From: Adenophora triphylla var. japonica
Taxonomy: Eukaryota > Streptophyta > Magnoliopsida > Asterales > Campanulaceae
DNA length: 64,000 bases
Direction: 5' to 3'
Assembly (NCBI GenBank): GCA_022495995.1
Contig: JAFEMH010003618.1
Coordinates: 1 to 64,000, forward strand
Both the position numbers and the translations under genes were made by a program. Below the pieces are notes generated by a model. It was not told the origin of the DNA. It saw only the letters and a program-made list of their open reading frames with translations, and did no database searches. Shown here piece after piece: positions 43,638 through 57,244 of the stretch; positions within the stretch are counted from its first letter, which is position 1, and each line of letters opens with the position of its first letter.

Positions 43638-44042
43638 TCAATAATTAGAGACTCGGAGGACTTTTACATAGGTTGACACAAGGGGACGGGGGACCAATCC
43701 AAGCTTTGTGATCATTTCCTCCTTGGTCGCGGAAGGGCCTGAGAGAGTTTCCCAATTCTTCAATGTCATTGCTGTCAGTGGCCTCATGACTCGGGAATTG
43801 CATTGTTTCTGTCCTCCTTCAATCATTGCTACCATCTCTTTGACTGAACCGAAATCAATCAGGTCTGGCACCTGAACCTCTTCCCCGAATAACTGCTGCA
43901 TAATTGGACCATCCCAATCATCTGAAAAGACCTCTGCGGCTTTATCTTTTGGCACTGTTAGTTCAAACTCAGGCTTTGGGCCTTCCTGGACAATCGGAAT
44001 CGAGGTAGTAATCTTCTCAAACTGCTCTACTAGGCTTGGCAC
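43638..44042 (-). pseudogene. Ogre pol linker between protease and reverse transcriptase
   Basis: An acidic segment (FSDDWDGPIMQQLFGEE, VPDLIDFGSVKEMVAMIE) typical of the spacer after protease in Ogre-like pol. The region 43345-43637 continues it with stops and an AT-rich patch (43410-43530) of different base composition. Confidence 0.65.
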
Positions 44043-44063
44043 GCCTTTGAAAGTATACTCGCT

Positions 44064-45230
44064 CTAGATGGTGGTAGTAGCCCCAGGTATCTTGGGTAGA
44101 TCCGCAAACATCCTACGGACTGGGTTGGCTTTGTTTCCCCTGGACTTTCTGAGGTCATCTTGTAGCTTCAGCCATCCCTCTATAGGTTCTTTGGCTGTGG
44201 CATTACCATGCTGTGTAGGGCCTTTTACGAAGTAGTCAGCCAGATTAGGACTGAAAGGGAGAGATTTAGGGCCGTTGACCGGGACCCTTCCTGTGGTAGC
44301 TTCCTTCCTCTGCAGAGCAATTTCCTTTTCCTTTGCAATTTTCCCCGAAATTGGTTCATATCCCACGCCGTGACGGGTTTTCTGCTCTTTCACCTTGATG
44401 ACTTTGTGAGTTCCTTGTTGATGCTTCCCCAAACCAAGGCCAGGCAGATAGCTCATCTTTCTCATCATTTTCAAGACCGGAGGGATTTTGTCCCGAGTGA
44501 TTGTCAGATCTATGTTGAAAACTTGGGCTTTAGGAGGTTCGAATGTGAAGCCTGTCAACATGAGGCCGTCCTCATCATGTTTGATTTCAAGAATAGGTAT
44601 TCCGCCTGTATCCGTGCCCTCCAAAGTGACTAGATCCCTGTAAATGGTTGTTAGATCCCCATCTGAGACAAACATTACACATTGATGGAGGCTCGAAGCG
44701 ACCCCCTTGACCTGATGCAGCCAAGGTCTTACCAACAGGGCATTAAAGGTGATTGGGATATCGATAACCTGGAATTCTACAGGTATCAATTTCTTGCCAA
44801 ACCAGAGGTCCAAAGTAGCAACTCCAAGGACTGTTCAAGATGTCGAGTCATAAGCTTTGACTGTGAGGGAGGAAGGCTTTAGATCTGTGGACTTGATGTC
44901 GAGCAGACTCATGATCTTTGCCGGGAGGATATTCATTCCGGACCCGTTGTCGACCAAAACCCGAGGGAGGCGTCGTTCATCCAACTGGACTGTGATAAAG
45001 AGAGGCTCATTATGATCGGCCCCGAACTGAGGGAGATCAAGATCCGTGAAAGTAATTATGTTCCCGTAGTGGATGCTCCCAATCAATTGCACCACGTCAT
45101 CGGGAGTAGCATCAATAGGGACCAAAGTGCGGGCCAGGCTTTCTTCCAGGTTTAGCTTGTGGGGATAAGACGAGGTGAGCAGGGACCATAGAGAGATGTT
45201 GGCCTCTATCTGTTTCAACTGGGTGAGCAC
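44064..45230 (-). pseudogene. Ogre protease with downstream G-patch
   Basis: The protease active-site string is RVLVDNGSGMNILPAKIM (near 44930), where Ogre proteases have D-N-G-S. The frame breaks near 44833 and continues from 44813 with VEFQVIDIPITFNALLVRPWLHQ, the second half of the protease fold. A G-patch follows (MMRKMSYLPGLGLGKHQQG, near 44400-44460), an RNA-binding motif known in this lineage. The break is a single frame change. Confidence 0.85.
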
Positions 45231-47230
45231 GGGATCCTCCTTTTCAGGGTCAGGAGCTTCGGCTGTCTTAGCATAGGGGTTACGTTTCTCCCCAGGTGCT
45301 TGATCTGCGGCCTTTTTGTCTGCTTTGGGATTCCCTTGATAGATCTGCCCGGATCAGGTCAACAGGTTAACCTCCTTATCTATTGCTTCCTGACTAGATT
45401 TCTTCAATGCTGCTAGAGTCAACGGAGGAGCTTTTTTGGCTACCGGCCACTGGTTCTGGCGGAGTCTAGCAACGGTGAGGGGCTGAGCTTGAGCTGTACT
45501 GGCTCCTTCCTGGGCAGCCTTTAGAACTGCTTCCCAAGTTACAGGCTTTTGAACACAGGGGTTGTATCCTTGTCCTGGATGGCCCACGAGCTAGGGCGTC
45601 CTCCGATTCGCTCTCATAGCCTCGCTCTTGCTCATAGTTATCATACAACAGAATTGCTATTCTCGTGGCTCGGCGGCTTTTCGTTTTCATCTCCGGGTAT
45701 AGTGCAGCCACTCGGTTCCTTTCGTAATACTCAGCCGGAGACGATTATAGCATTCTCGTGTGGGAGGAGCATCGTATCATGCCATTTCCAGACTTCTCTC
45801 GAGAGCTGAAATACATTCGGGGAAAGTGACCTCTTCTTGGGTAACCCAGACAAGGATTGTTACTTTGCTTCGGGGCGGATTTTATCTGACCATGGTTACT
45901 TTCTCATTGGGGAGGATGGGAGTCAGTTTCCCTCTCTCTAACAGATCTTCAACTATCTTCTTGGATCGGGTGTCTGAAAACCCTTTCCCCAAAGCATGGT
46001 AGGCAGTGTTGAACTCTATGACGTCCACGTGCTCAGCCCCAGGAAAATTCATGGCCTTCATGTCCTCGGTTTCATAATCGTCCTCCGAAGTTTCTTCAAT
46101 CTTACGGCTGTCAGCCTCCATCTCGTCATACATCTTCTTCCTTTCGCCCTTGCAAGCAGGGCAACCACAAGTAAAGGAGAGACAATGCTCGCTTCCGTAG
46201 TTTGACGTAACAGCTCGGTAGATCTGGGTCCAAATGAGGAGTACCCGGGGTCCACTGTCGGGTACAGGAGCAATTAAGAAAGCGTCATGTGGGTCCATGG
46301 GTATGAAGGCGACTGGGGAGACATTTAGATCGATAACCCTTTTCAGTAACTCCATGCACTCGTCGTGTTCGAGCGGCTCGGTCGTGACTCTTACAGTTGT
46401 GATGCCGTCTGTTCTAGGGAAGGAAGAAAAAGATCCGATGACGTTTACGAATTCATCGTCTTCCGGTCGCTGAAAACCTCCCTTTTCGATCAGTGCTTCA
46501 ATGAACCTTCTCCATTCGCCCGTTAGGTCCTTATAGGTAACATTGTGCTCTAGGATTTCGGATATGTATGGATCTGCACGTGGGATTTGCTGTTCTTCAT
46601 CCCCTTAAGTATCCGGGCACTGACCACAAGTGCATCTTACGAGGAGTATTTCGTGGGGGCCCGTCCCCATCGGTATCTGACCCGCATTTTCTGGCGGTCC
46701 TTCATCGTCGCTTACTGACAACCAACCATTGTGTCCGGCTCCCATGGTGTCATTTCCGGCATGATTGTTCCAGATTGATTCCGGATCTTGGGCCTCAGTT
46801 GACTCCTCGCTCTCGTCATCATCATCGTCATCATTGTCATCAGAGTCATCATCCCATACTACTGGGATTTCGGCTGAGAGAGAATGCCGATCAAATCTAT
46901 TAGGGGAAGATGGGTGCGTGCAACTGCAGAAATTGTCATATGCCCCCATTCCTGGAAGCGGCAATTGCGACTCCGCTTCTCCTCCCAGAAACTGCGGGGG
47001 AAGAGTGAGAGGGGGCGGCACGTATTTGACTCCAGGCAGGATATAGAAGCAATCCTCCTCCTCTGATTCTTCACTTTCACTGTCCTCGGGATCGTATTCG
47101 GCTTCTCCCAGAACCAACTTGCAGAAGTGTATTAACTCTAAGTACTCTTCGGCCTCTTTGCTGATAAGCCCCAATACAGGCGCTCGCCTGAAGCTTTCTT
47201 GTTCAATCTTCCTTGACTGCTCTAACCATC
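45231..47230 (-). pseudogene. Ogre gag-protease linker, degenerate
   Basis: Several frames together give the region between gag and protease. 46605-47174 is very acidic, with a long Asp/Glu/Ser run encoded by TCATCATCATCGTCATCATT-like repeats near 46800-46850. 45882-46355 has a Cys cluster (CLSFTCGCPACKGERKK). 45354-45711 is broken by frameshifts. The same region is present in the copy at 60990-62456. Confidence 0.75.
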
Positions 47231-49561
47231 TCGTGTAAATGGTTTTCTCATAATTTGACCGGAATGTTCAGCCCTTCAGCTTCGTGTCAGCCTTCCCTTC
47301 ATCTGAGAAATAGCGAGCCTCATATTCTTGCAAGAAATTTCTAACATGAGACCAAGGAGGGTTGGCTTGTTCATCATCCTCAAGGCTGAGGGGGAATCCG
47401 AATTCAGGATCCTCAACAAGGTTGGCCATGGGTATTTGGAGATCTTCATCAGTTTCCGCATCTTCCAGGGCATGCGAAGGTTCTCCGCTTTCGATCATGT
47501 TTACCTGGTTATGATTTCTTGGAAGAGGATTTTTGACAGTATTAGGCCCCTCGGGGCCTTCCAACTTTCCCTGCTCTATCAGACCCTGGATTGCTTTCTT
47601 CAGAGTATAACAATTATCTGTTAGATGTCCGTGGGTTTGATGAAAAGTGCAGTACTTAGAAGTATCCACGGGAACATTCGGATTCCTGGGTTGAAAGTTC
47701 TCCAAAGGCCGCAGTAAACCTTCTTTCACCAGTCCCCTAAAGATGTCATTCAGAGGCATTCCGAAACTTTCGAGGTTTATGACCCGCGATCTAGGCTCAG
47801 CTGGTTTTCTGGGAGCAAAAGGAGTTGCATTATTACATTCCTGCCCCGCGTAATTGATCATTTCTTTGCCTTTAGCAGGAACAGGAGCAGTGTTGGAGGG
47901 ATGAGCCCGATATCTGTAGGCAGGTGCAGCAGCCGATTGCTGATTGTAAGCCTTTTCAAATTTAGCCCCGGAATTAACCATCGCACGCAAGTCAGCGTAG
48001 GGGAAGTGGCTAAGGGAAGCTCTCAAATGTGGTTTTAGGCATGACTGAAAAATGTCCAGTTGTTCTTCTTCAGAAGGAGGAATTGCCATCTCGCTTAGTT
48101 TCAAATTCCAACGCCTGTAAAAATCCCCGATGTTCTCGTCGGGACGCTGCACTGTTGTCTGCAGGTCAACTCTATTTGTTTCCCACTCCAAATTAGCTTT
48201 ATACTTCTCTGTGAAGGCACTAGTGATCTGGTCCCATGTAGCCCTGGCCTCGGGTTTTAAGCGGAAGAACCATTTTAGAGCACTGGACTTCAAAGAAAGG
48301 CTGAAATAGTCAGCCAATTGCTGATTGGTGCACCCTTTGGCCTTCATTGCCAAGGTATACGTGTCCAGATGAGTTTTTGGGCATGCAGTCCCATCAAAGA
48401 GGTCCAGATTAGGCATCACGAACTTGTGGGGCAGGGGAACAATGGAGTCCGGGTCGGTAGGCCTAAGGCGTATTTCTTAGCAATCAATTCGCACCGCGCT
48501 TTCATTTCCTTATGTTGTTCCATGAACCAGGCCAGATGAGGGTCTTGTGGTGGAGCCATGGCGTTCAAGCCAGTGACTGAGCTAGAGAGAGGAGCTACCA
48601 CTGGCGGCAGACTGGTGGAGGGAACGGCCGATCCGGGGACGTAGGTGAAAACCTGTCCTTGGCTCGAATTATCTGGGGGAGCATGAGTAGGAGCCTGGGC
48701 AAAGGGATAGAACCTTGCGGCTTGCTATTGATTTTCAATTGGCAAAGAGGGTGAAGGCAGTCCTGATGTAGCCGGGTAGCCCGGGTTTCCGGAGTGAGAC
48801 CCATAAGTAGGCTTAAGTGCGGGCTGCTGTCCCTGGTTGTTGAATTGCATGGCTGGCTGTGGCGAGGGTGTATAACCAGGGGGTACTGCGGTCCTGGTGA
48901 TTCTGATGAAACTGGGATGGAGGCTTGGTAACCCATCGAAGCCTGAGTGAGAAATGGATTTGTGAAAGGTCAGTGAGGAGCTCGAGCTAGCATCATTCTC
49001 GAGGAGGCTCTCGACCGTCGCCCCTGCATGCATCGTGGTGGCATTCCAAACTGTTGCTGTGGCACTTTGAACTGTTGCTGCGAAGGCCCGGATTGATCGG
49101 TTCCAAACTGAGGCGGGATCCCAATTAGCTGTGGCATTCCGAGGTAACCCCAACCATGAGAAGACATTCCGTACTGATTTTGTCCCCACTGAGGAACTGG
49201 GAACTGGGTTGTCCCTGCCAGCCGCATGGATCTAGTGGTCCGTAGTTGGGAGCCGGGCCGACCCAGATCGAGGAGCATGGGTTCTGGTAGTAGTACCGTA
49301 GGAGGTTGGTGGTGGCATCCTGGAGTAGTCGGGGCGACCAAGATTGGGATTGGGGTCCTCCTCTTCTTCCACGGTGAAGGTGCCATCGGGGTTGAGGCTG
49401 GCGGCCAAACCATGGCTCTTAATAGCCTCCATAAGGCTATTCAGCTGTGCTTCTTGTCGCAATCTCATCTGTTCGGCTAGCTGATTCCACTAATGTTCTG
49501 TTTGAGGAGTCTCGAGAGGTGGAGTGGTGTTATCCCCATCGTTACCAGCTGATGCAGACAT
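47230..49561 (-). pseudogene. Ogre gag
   Basis: Gag would start at the ATG at 49561 (MSASAGNDGDNTTPP). The N-terminal third is Gln/Pro/Gly-rich, with an in-frame stop at 49490 and several frameshifts to 48600. The core at 47268-48419 is open: MPNLDLFDGTACPKTHLDTY, FSLSLKSSALKWFFRLKP, ITSAFTEKYKANLEWETNR, MAIPPSEEEQLDIFQSCLKP. A knuckle-like CTFHQTHGHLTDNC (near 47610-47655) follows. It is nearly identical to the copy at 62457-64000, which has fewer breaks. Confidence 0.9.
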
Positions 49562-51016
49562 TCTGAAACCCGGAGTCGGAACAAATGGTGAAGCTGACGA
49601 TGCGCTTGACTCTTCCCAACTGATCAAACGGTGACCCGGCGCCCGAAACCAAGCTTTGTGCGGAGCTGCGGGGGGAAAGATACGAGGGTTCAGATGTTTG
49701 GGAATGAAGGAGGGTAGGTGTTTGGGCTTAGGGCTCATGCAACATGCAGTTATTTGTTCTTGTTTACTTAAAACATGTATTATTAACCTAAGCGGTTGGA
49801 AAAGATTGCTCTTATTTTTCACAAACTACTCTGAATCCTGGATCAATGGGCCCCATCACTACGCCTGCGGACCCTCAACCTGTAACCTCGAACAAGGGTT
49901 CCGTAGGGCAAGCAGGTCCCACCGACCGAAAAGAAAAACGATCCTAAAGTCTGGCGGGTAATCGAGTCTTAACGAGTATTCGATGTAAATTATGAACAAA
50001 GATGACGTCAAAGGTCAAGATCATGTCCGAGGGCTCGACGGAAAGTTGGCATGGTTTGGACTGATAAATGTCCACAATTGATCTTCACCCGTCGTCAGTT
50101 ATGTCGTAATTAGACATGGAATAATTGTTAATCCTTGATGACTCAGTGTCATACCGGGGGTCAGTATATAAGTTGTTCCAGTCAAAGTCAAGGCGCCAGT
50201 CAATATCTGGTCAAAGTCCGTGACGGAAAATCGGCAGGACTTAGACTGAATATGGTCCCCGAAAGATATTGACTTGGTATGCCGACTAGGGCTTGACAGG
50301 AAAGGTGTATACACAGACAGGGCACGACACGGACCAGACTAAAAACCAACCGGGTCTCGAACAAAGTGTATCACGGACAAGTACATGGTCGACACGAGGC
50401 TCCATGGGATGTTTGGGTAGTCCCGTGCTCGCACCGAGAGGCGTAATAAGGCCAAACGGGCTGCTACTGGAATTTCCCCGGGTTAAGGACGTAGTGTGCA
50501 GTGTAAGGCCAAGTGCGCGTAGTGTGCAAGCAGTCTATCTTCTTTTTCTGAGTAAAATAGAAATTTTCACATGTGTCTTAAAGAGTATGATGCATGCAAA
50601 AAAAAATTTGAAAATGATTTTTTTTTTGAAAACTTTTTTTTTGAAAGATTTTTTTTTTTGAATTTTTTTTTGAAAGCAAATGAACACATAAGCACATAAT
50701 TCAAACAGTTAAGGAAACGGGTCCAACAGTCAAAATTTTGACTTTTTCCGGGACGATCAAAACAACACGAAATGTGCAAAACCAACACACACAATACAAA
50801 TGATTTCAAATGCCGGGACGGAAGTTTGACCCACAAAAGCTTTTTTTTTTTTTTTTGAAAAGAATGATACCGGTACGTGGGATTGTTAAACCACAATTTG
50901 TCCCCGACTCTTTGTTAGGAGGCGTTAACGGGAAGTTTAATGGTTTCCACCTATATACCAAATACCATTTTTTTATTCTTTTTTTTTTAAAAAAGATAAA
51001 GCTTTTTTTTTTATAG
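49562..51016 (-). other. Leader of the Ogre element between LTR and gag
   Basis: 1.45 kb of non-coding sequence with long A/T runs (50590-50680, 50839-50855, 50968-51012). No additional ORF upstream of gag is seen, unlike some Ogre copies. It shares blocks with 1-2076. Confidence 0.7.
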
Positions 51017-51035
51017 TCCCCAGCGGAGTCGCCAC
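51017..51035 (-). other. Primer-binding site, tRNA-Arg type
   Basis: Minus strand GTGGCGACTCCGCTGGGGA lies directly against the LTR end, the site typical of Ogre elements. Its core is repeated 48 bases into the LTR (51084-51095). Confidence 0.85.
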
Positions 51036-52476
51036 TGTGATGATGCCCACCGGATTTTTTTACATTTTTTGTAAAATCGAAAACGGAGTCGCCACGCCAT
51101 TTTTATTTTAAAGGGCCAAAACTTTGAAAAATGCCCAAAATGAGAGATTTGAGTTTGGAGGTCACGTTACACTCCGGGAAGAACGTTAGGGTTCACCCGG
51201 AATGCCTCGTAAAATGAGTCTTCCTAGCTTAAAACCATTTGTGTGTGTGTGTGTGTTTCTTTGTTTAATATAAATGCAAACTGAGAAAACTAAAAATTGA
51301 GAACTCTTTGTAAGACATTAAAAAAGTCCCATGATTTTTGGTATGATTTTAGGGTTGAGTTTTGGTACTCAAAAGACTCCTTGAAGTTGAAAGTTAATTC
51401 TGCCAGAATGAAAAAAGACAGTGGACACTTGATTTTAGAATGGATTTAAGAGTCTTAAAAACTCAGAATCTGGGGAAAGTCAGAGAATTAAAGTTGTTCA
51501 AAACATCTTAAATAAGGTTACTGCAAAATATTTTTATAATTGGAGATGATTTGATGGACCAAAACCCTCTGGAAATCACAGATGTGAAATCTGGATTTCC
51601 AGAGACTGCTAAACTGACCTTTGGAAAATAATTTGGAAAAGGCAGTTAGACTCACGTAAAAAATAAAGTAAAAATATGTCTGGAATCCTATGGATGTTGG
51701 CTACAAAAAGTATTTTGTAGTCAACACCAAATTGCAAGTTTTACTGTGTCCAAAAAATAGGAAAATGGACTGAGGCCACAGAAAAATGCTACTGGACAGC
51801 AACATATTCTTGAAGGAAAATGTGATTTTAAGGGTTTTGCATCCATGCTTGTCCCCATTTCCTTAGGCTTTGATTAGTGATCACTAAACATGTTTAGTGG
51901 TGATCTACTATATCAAGCCATCCTTAGGGTACATTAGGACTTGAAGCACTTCATTTGCTTGGGATGGGGAGATTTAGCATGAAATAAAGATTAATGTATG
52001 AAAATGCTTAAGTCAAGGATGTATCAATTCTAGAGTGGATTTCTAAGGTGGTCATTAGGATGACCATCCTTGAGATCTTTGAACTCAATGTATCAACTTC
52101 ACCCTTTTTGTAACTTAAGAACCTTAATGATCTTCATCCATGGAAATTGTTCCAAGGTGAAGATCTTAGGTTAGGAAAACACTTTCAAGGAAGTAAAAAA
52201 CATTTTAGACCTTTTAAAATGGTCATCCATGGAAATTTATTCCAAGGTGACTTCATTTTAGGTCAAGTAACAACTATTTTATGTAAGATAAAAGACAACA
52301 ATTTGGAAGGAATGTTGATCCTTATAGAAGATTATCCATGGAGATGAACTTCCATGGAGATCCTCTTGAACAACAAGTGGAAGAACAAGTTACATCTTTA
52401 AAGTATGAGATGCATGTATGGATGAGGGAGGTTTAAGGTAAGGAGAAGGAGGGTTTACCAATGGTGGTATCCTATC
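51036..52476 (-). repeat. 5' LTR of the Ogre element, inner part
   Basis: Matches 33128-34568 with scattered substitutions and a shorter GT tract. It is interrupted after CTATC (52472-52476) by the copia element. Confidence 0.95.
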
Positions 52477-53882
52477 TGTTTGGTTTTATGGGTCCATGCG
52501 CAGCGGAATTAAGCATCAAATTAACACAAAACCCAAGCCCTAAGATCCGTTCTATACGATTAAATTGAATTCCTATGAGATAGAATTTACCAACCTTTAT
52601 TGCTTTCCGGTCTTGAGCTATCGAACAATTTATTGGTGTGATTTTGAATCACAATCTTCAATCTTCAAGAACCTTTCAATCTTCAGATTGGAACTCTAGG
52701 CCTTGATCGTCAAACGAGCGAAGACCCTCTATTGTTGTATCCACACGTAAGAATGAACCAAGAACGGTTCTTGAGGATTACTAGATCCTTAAACCCTTGG
52801 AAGAATATTGAGAGAACTTTTGTTATGAATTTTCTATTGAAAAATTTGGCCAGACCATTAGGGTTAACAGACCTCTCATATTTATACTACTTTAGTATGA
52901 ATATGTTTCCTAATCGAATTAGGAGACCAGGCTATCAAAACGCGTCTGGTGGCTAGTTATGTCGCGTGACATAACTAGCCAGTGGCTAGTTATGTCGCGT
53001 GACATACTTAGCCAGTTGGCTAAGTATGTCGCGTGACAAACGTTGCCATATGCAGGAACTCTCAATCATTCTTCCTTTGGTTTAACCAATTCATTCTAGT
53101 TGTGTGTGACCCAATAGGATTATATTATGTTGGCAATGAGTTCGATCATATCGACTCTCATAAGACATAAGCGGACTCTAGCAAGCCATTATGTCTACCC
53201 AAATAATATAACGTAAGAGTTCACGTTTCCAATGGTACACTTCCATTTCTCCCTTTGTCTCACGATGTTATATTGAACACAAGTCATGGTCCACGTCAAC
53301 TTGTATTTGTTCAATGCTTTCTCGATCTTGAGTATAATGATAGTCCAATCATATTGGGGTGTGGCCACACGCTTTCATCATTATCACTCATCGAGGGGCC
53401 CAAGCAAAACATCTCTCTTTTGAGGGACAAATTCCATCTTGACTTATCATCCTTCCCATCATGAATCCGATCATGCCAAAGATAGCCTTTATAAATATCG
53501 TGTTAAGATATCGTTTGACTAAAATCAAACATGACTTTCATCATATGTAAGGTCATGATAATCTCAGGTCTAGGGACTAAATGAAGTGACCATATGAGAT
53601 TTAATTATGACATTTGACCATGACATAAATCTCATACGGGTCAAGTCCAGTCACTTGTTCTCTAACAAGTACCCATAATTTCAATGTGCATCTCTATGCA
53701 TATAATCATCATATGATTATCCATTGACAATTATACTAATGATTCTCTTAATAATTAGGGACGGAGATTATTACAATAAATATGCAAACTGTATAATAAT
53801 CAAATAATAAATTTAAACGATAAAGATGATACATAACGGTTCTCAGTTAAACATAACTAAAGCCTAGGGCATTACACCAACA
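52477..53882 (-). repeat. 3' LTR of the nested copia element
   Basis: 1406 bp. Minus-strand TATAAATA lies near 52878-52885. Immediately upstream on the minus strand is a row of three hairpin-forming palindromes (52950-53048), the first with perfect 14-bp arms. Confidence 0.95.
52950..53048. repeat. Three hairpin palindromes in the copia LTR
   Basis: Unit 1 (52950-52981): arm TGGCTAGTTATGTC, loop GCGT, perfect complementary arm. Units 2 (52983-53014) and 3 (53017-53048) are variants with the same ATGTCGCGTGACAT-like core. They are repeated in the other LTR at 59448-59546. Confidence 0.93.
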
Positions 53883-53989
53883 GTCTCCCACTTGCACTAG
53901 GCTCCATTTATGTATCGAATACTCATGGATTTAACATGCCCACCATGCTTTTGCCTATGCGAGGGTATTTGTTAGTGAATCCCTTATGT

Positions 53990-55500
53990 CATCATCGGTT
54001 GATATTTTGTATATCTTAACGTCTTCTCATTCTTTATGAATTCCTCGAAGAACGTCTAAGTGAGTGTTTGGATCGCTGTTGTGACCTTGGTTCCATTGTT
54101 TGCACAAGTGGCACCACCATAGTCATAACAAAAGTTTCATCGATTAGTGATACTTGGAACATTTCCAAAACACTAATGAACTTTTGATCCAAACTGCCTC
54201 TTTTAGCCACATCATATGTTGCTAAAATTCGGCCTTAGTTGTAGAATTGGCCACAATTTTTGCTTGGAACTCTTCCAATCAAAATTGCACCTCTAATAAG
54301 CATAAACACAAATCCTAATTGCGATTTTAAAATAACTTTGTCAGTTTGGAAGCTAGCATCTATGTAACCCTTACAACAAGATTAACTTCCAATCTTTCAA
54401 ATACCAAGAACATATCCTTAGATCTTCTTAAGTACTTAAGGATCATCTTGACTCCCATCCAATGGTTTATATCAGGATCAGATTGGTATCGACTCATCAT
54501 GCTTAGAGCATATGAGACGTCGGGTCTAGTACAAATCATGGCATACATGACAGATCCAAATGCCGAAGCATATGCAACTTCATTCATTTCCCTTTTGCTC
54601 ATCAGTTGTCATAAGACAATGAATATTGCTAAGAGAAGTACCATGATCCATTGACAAGTTACCTTTCTTAGACTCTTCTAAGAACCTTGTCAATGTGAAC
54701 ATTTTGACTCAAACCAATTTATCCTTCTAGATCCATCTCTATAGATCTTGATGCCAAGGATGTAAGCGGCTTCACCCATATCTTTCATTGAGAAACCTTT
54801 CCTTGACCAAGACTTAACAGTCTTAAGTGTCGGAACTTGTTTTTCCAATGAATAAGATATCATTGTAATAAAACAATAGAAATAATACTACGCTCCCACT
54901 GAATTTCATGCATACACAAGATTCATCTTTGTTCTTTGATGATGTCAAACTCTTTGACCAATTCATCAAAACGAAGATTCCAATTCCTTGAAGCTTGCTT
55001 CAACCCATCTCATGGATCTTTGCAACATGCATACTTTATTAGAGTTTCTTGGATCGTCAAACTATTCGGGTTGTGTACTATACACATCCTTAATAATCTT
55101 TCCATTTAAAGAAAGTCGTTTGACATCCATTTGTCATATCACATAGTCATAATATGTGATAATGGCAATTGAAACTCTAACAGACTTTGGCATTGTAACT
55201 GGCGAAAAGGGTCCCATCATAGTCAATACTATGAATTAACCTAAATCCCTTTGCTACAATCCTTAGTCATGAAAGTACACACCTTCCCATCCATGTCGGT
55301 CTTGAAGACCTTCTTGCATCCCATTAGTTTTTACACCTTCAGGTAGCCCAATCAAGTTCCAAACTTGATTGTCAAACATGGATTGTAATTCGGATTCCAT
55401 GGTTCCTAACCATTTATCCAAATTAGGAGTGGACATCGCCTCAAGATAGGAAGTAGGATAGTCATTCTCAATGACTTCCACTTTATTACTTTCCGATTCG
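53990..55500 (-). pseudogene. Nested copia reverse transcriptase and RNase H remnant
   Basis: Short frames give recognisable copia pieces: NLDKWLGTMESELQSMFDNQVWNLI (start of reverse transcriptase, 55263-55481) and GSVMYAMICTRPDVSYALSMMSRYQSDP (end of it, 54360-54602). Stops and frameshifts occur about every 100-200 bases. The catalytic motif region near 54850 is not readable as YVDD. Confidence 0.85.
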
Positions 55501-55542
55501 AGAAATCAATATTTCTTGAGTTTGGATCGTAACCTATCCGAT

Positions 55543-56480
55543 CTACGATGGACTTGTGCATCTTGAACCGGTTCCACAACTCCTTTGTGAACTTGGTTCC
55601 GTCACTACTCTTGGTTCCATATTATTTTCGGGTTCTTGAACTTCTTCAAGATTAATATTACTCCCACTAGATTCTTTATTGAGAAACAATTTCTCAAGAA
55701 ACGAATCAAATAGAGCAACAAACATTTTGTTCTCTTTGTGGTTGTAAAATCAATATCTGAAAATAACCTTGTCAGATTTGGTGCTAACTTATAAGAGACA
55801 AGTCTCTTTACATAAGATTCGCAACCCCAAATCTTCATGAAAGACAAACTAAGTTTTCTTCCATGCCACATCTCATGTGGGGCCTTAGGAACCGATTTAG
55901 TAAGGACTCAATTCAGTGTAACCGCATTATTTCTAATGCATATCCTCAAAAGAAATTAGGAAAGTCATCTTGACACGTCATCGAATGAACCATGTCTAAC
56001 AAGGTTCAATTTCTCCTCTCAGACACACCATACAATGTGGTGTTCTGGTGGAGTCATCTTTGAAACGATTTCATAGTTTTGAGATGATTGTCAAACTCTT
56101 GGCTCAAATATTCTTTACCTCGATCTAATTGAAGTACTTAACAGTTTTACCAAGTTGTTTTGTACTTCATCTTTGAAATGTTCAAAACATCTCAAACAAT
56201 TCACCTTTGGACTTCATCAGATATACATAGTCATATCTAGATAAGTCTTTAGTGAAATGTGATGAAATACCGAAGTCTTCCCCTAGCAATGCTACTTAAT
56301 GGTCCATATACATCTCATGTATAATGACCAATAAGTCACTAGCCCTCCCACTACTCTTAGTGTAGGGTGGTTTGGTCAATAATCCCAATAAATAAGATCC
56401 ACATTCCTCAAATGATTCAAGGTCATATGAGTCTAAAAGTCCATGTTAATGGAGTTTAGATATATGTTTCTTATTTATTT
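55543..56480 (-). pseudogene. Nested copia integrase remnant
   Basis: The frame at 55605-55871 has WGCESYVKRLVSYKLAPN, the copia integrase tail. Upstream, frames in the interval to 56480 give degenerate core motifs with many stops. Confidence 0.75.
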
Positions 56481-56998
56481 GACCAAGCCGGCAATGCCAT
56501 ATGAACGCGTTGTTCATATTGCTCGGTTTAGATTTCCCATTTATATTATAGATATCTTCAATATTATTTTATTTCTGAACATCAAGGATATGAAGATCAT
56601 TCAATGACATATGCAATACAATAAGGCATATCATTAAATAAATATAAAACTTCTTATTGAAAATAAGAAAATTATATCCTTCATCATCCATTTAAGAAAC
56701 AGAAATAATACTCCTACTCAAATTCGGAACGTAGTCATACTTGTTCAAAACAAGTACTACTTCACAAGGTAAAGTGACTTCGTAAGTCCCTATGGCTAAT
56801 GTAGCAACCCTTGCTCCATTCTTATGCATAGGTTTAATATACCTTCTTTGAGTAGCTTTCTATTCTTTATTCCTTGCACATTTAAACAAATGTGGGATCC
56901 AATCCGGTATCATATACCTAAGAACAAGAATTCGAAAGGAAAATATCTATCATATAGATACTTGAAGTAGTAGCAATCATATTGCCCTTCTTCACCTT

Positions 56999-57244
56999 TT
57001 AGGCCTTCCTAATAAGCCTTGCAACTTTGCTTCCAATGACAATCTTATTGCAATGACAACAAACTGCATCCTTTTGAGACACTTTGGGTTTAGCCTCTTC
57101 GGCTATGACAACATTTGTCCTAGGTTTAGCAACTTTTGTTTTACCTTCTTTTCCTTCCTTTATGAACCCTTTAATTGTGTCAACCATTAACACAATTTGC
57201 GGATTGCTCCTTCTTTCATCATATGAATTAAGAGCCTTCACCAC
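56999..57244 (-). pseudogene. Nested copia gag remnant with broken zinc knuckle
   Basis: Lysine-rich sequence followed by CCHCNKIVIGSKVARL, a zinc knuckle (expected CxxCxxxxHxxxxC) in which the histidine and last cysteine are lost. Confidence 0.7.

Noticed and set aside
46765..47046. Ser-rich + strand frames opposite the acidic gag linker
   Set aside because: They are the reverse of the Asp/Glu codon run and recur opposite the second copy for the same reason.
53255..53464. 69-codon frames in both copia LTRs (also 59753-59962)
   Set aside because: They lie inside LTRs; repetition comes from the LTR pair, not selection for a protein.
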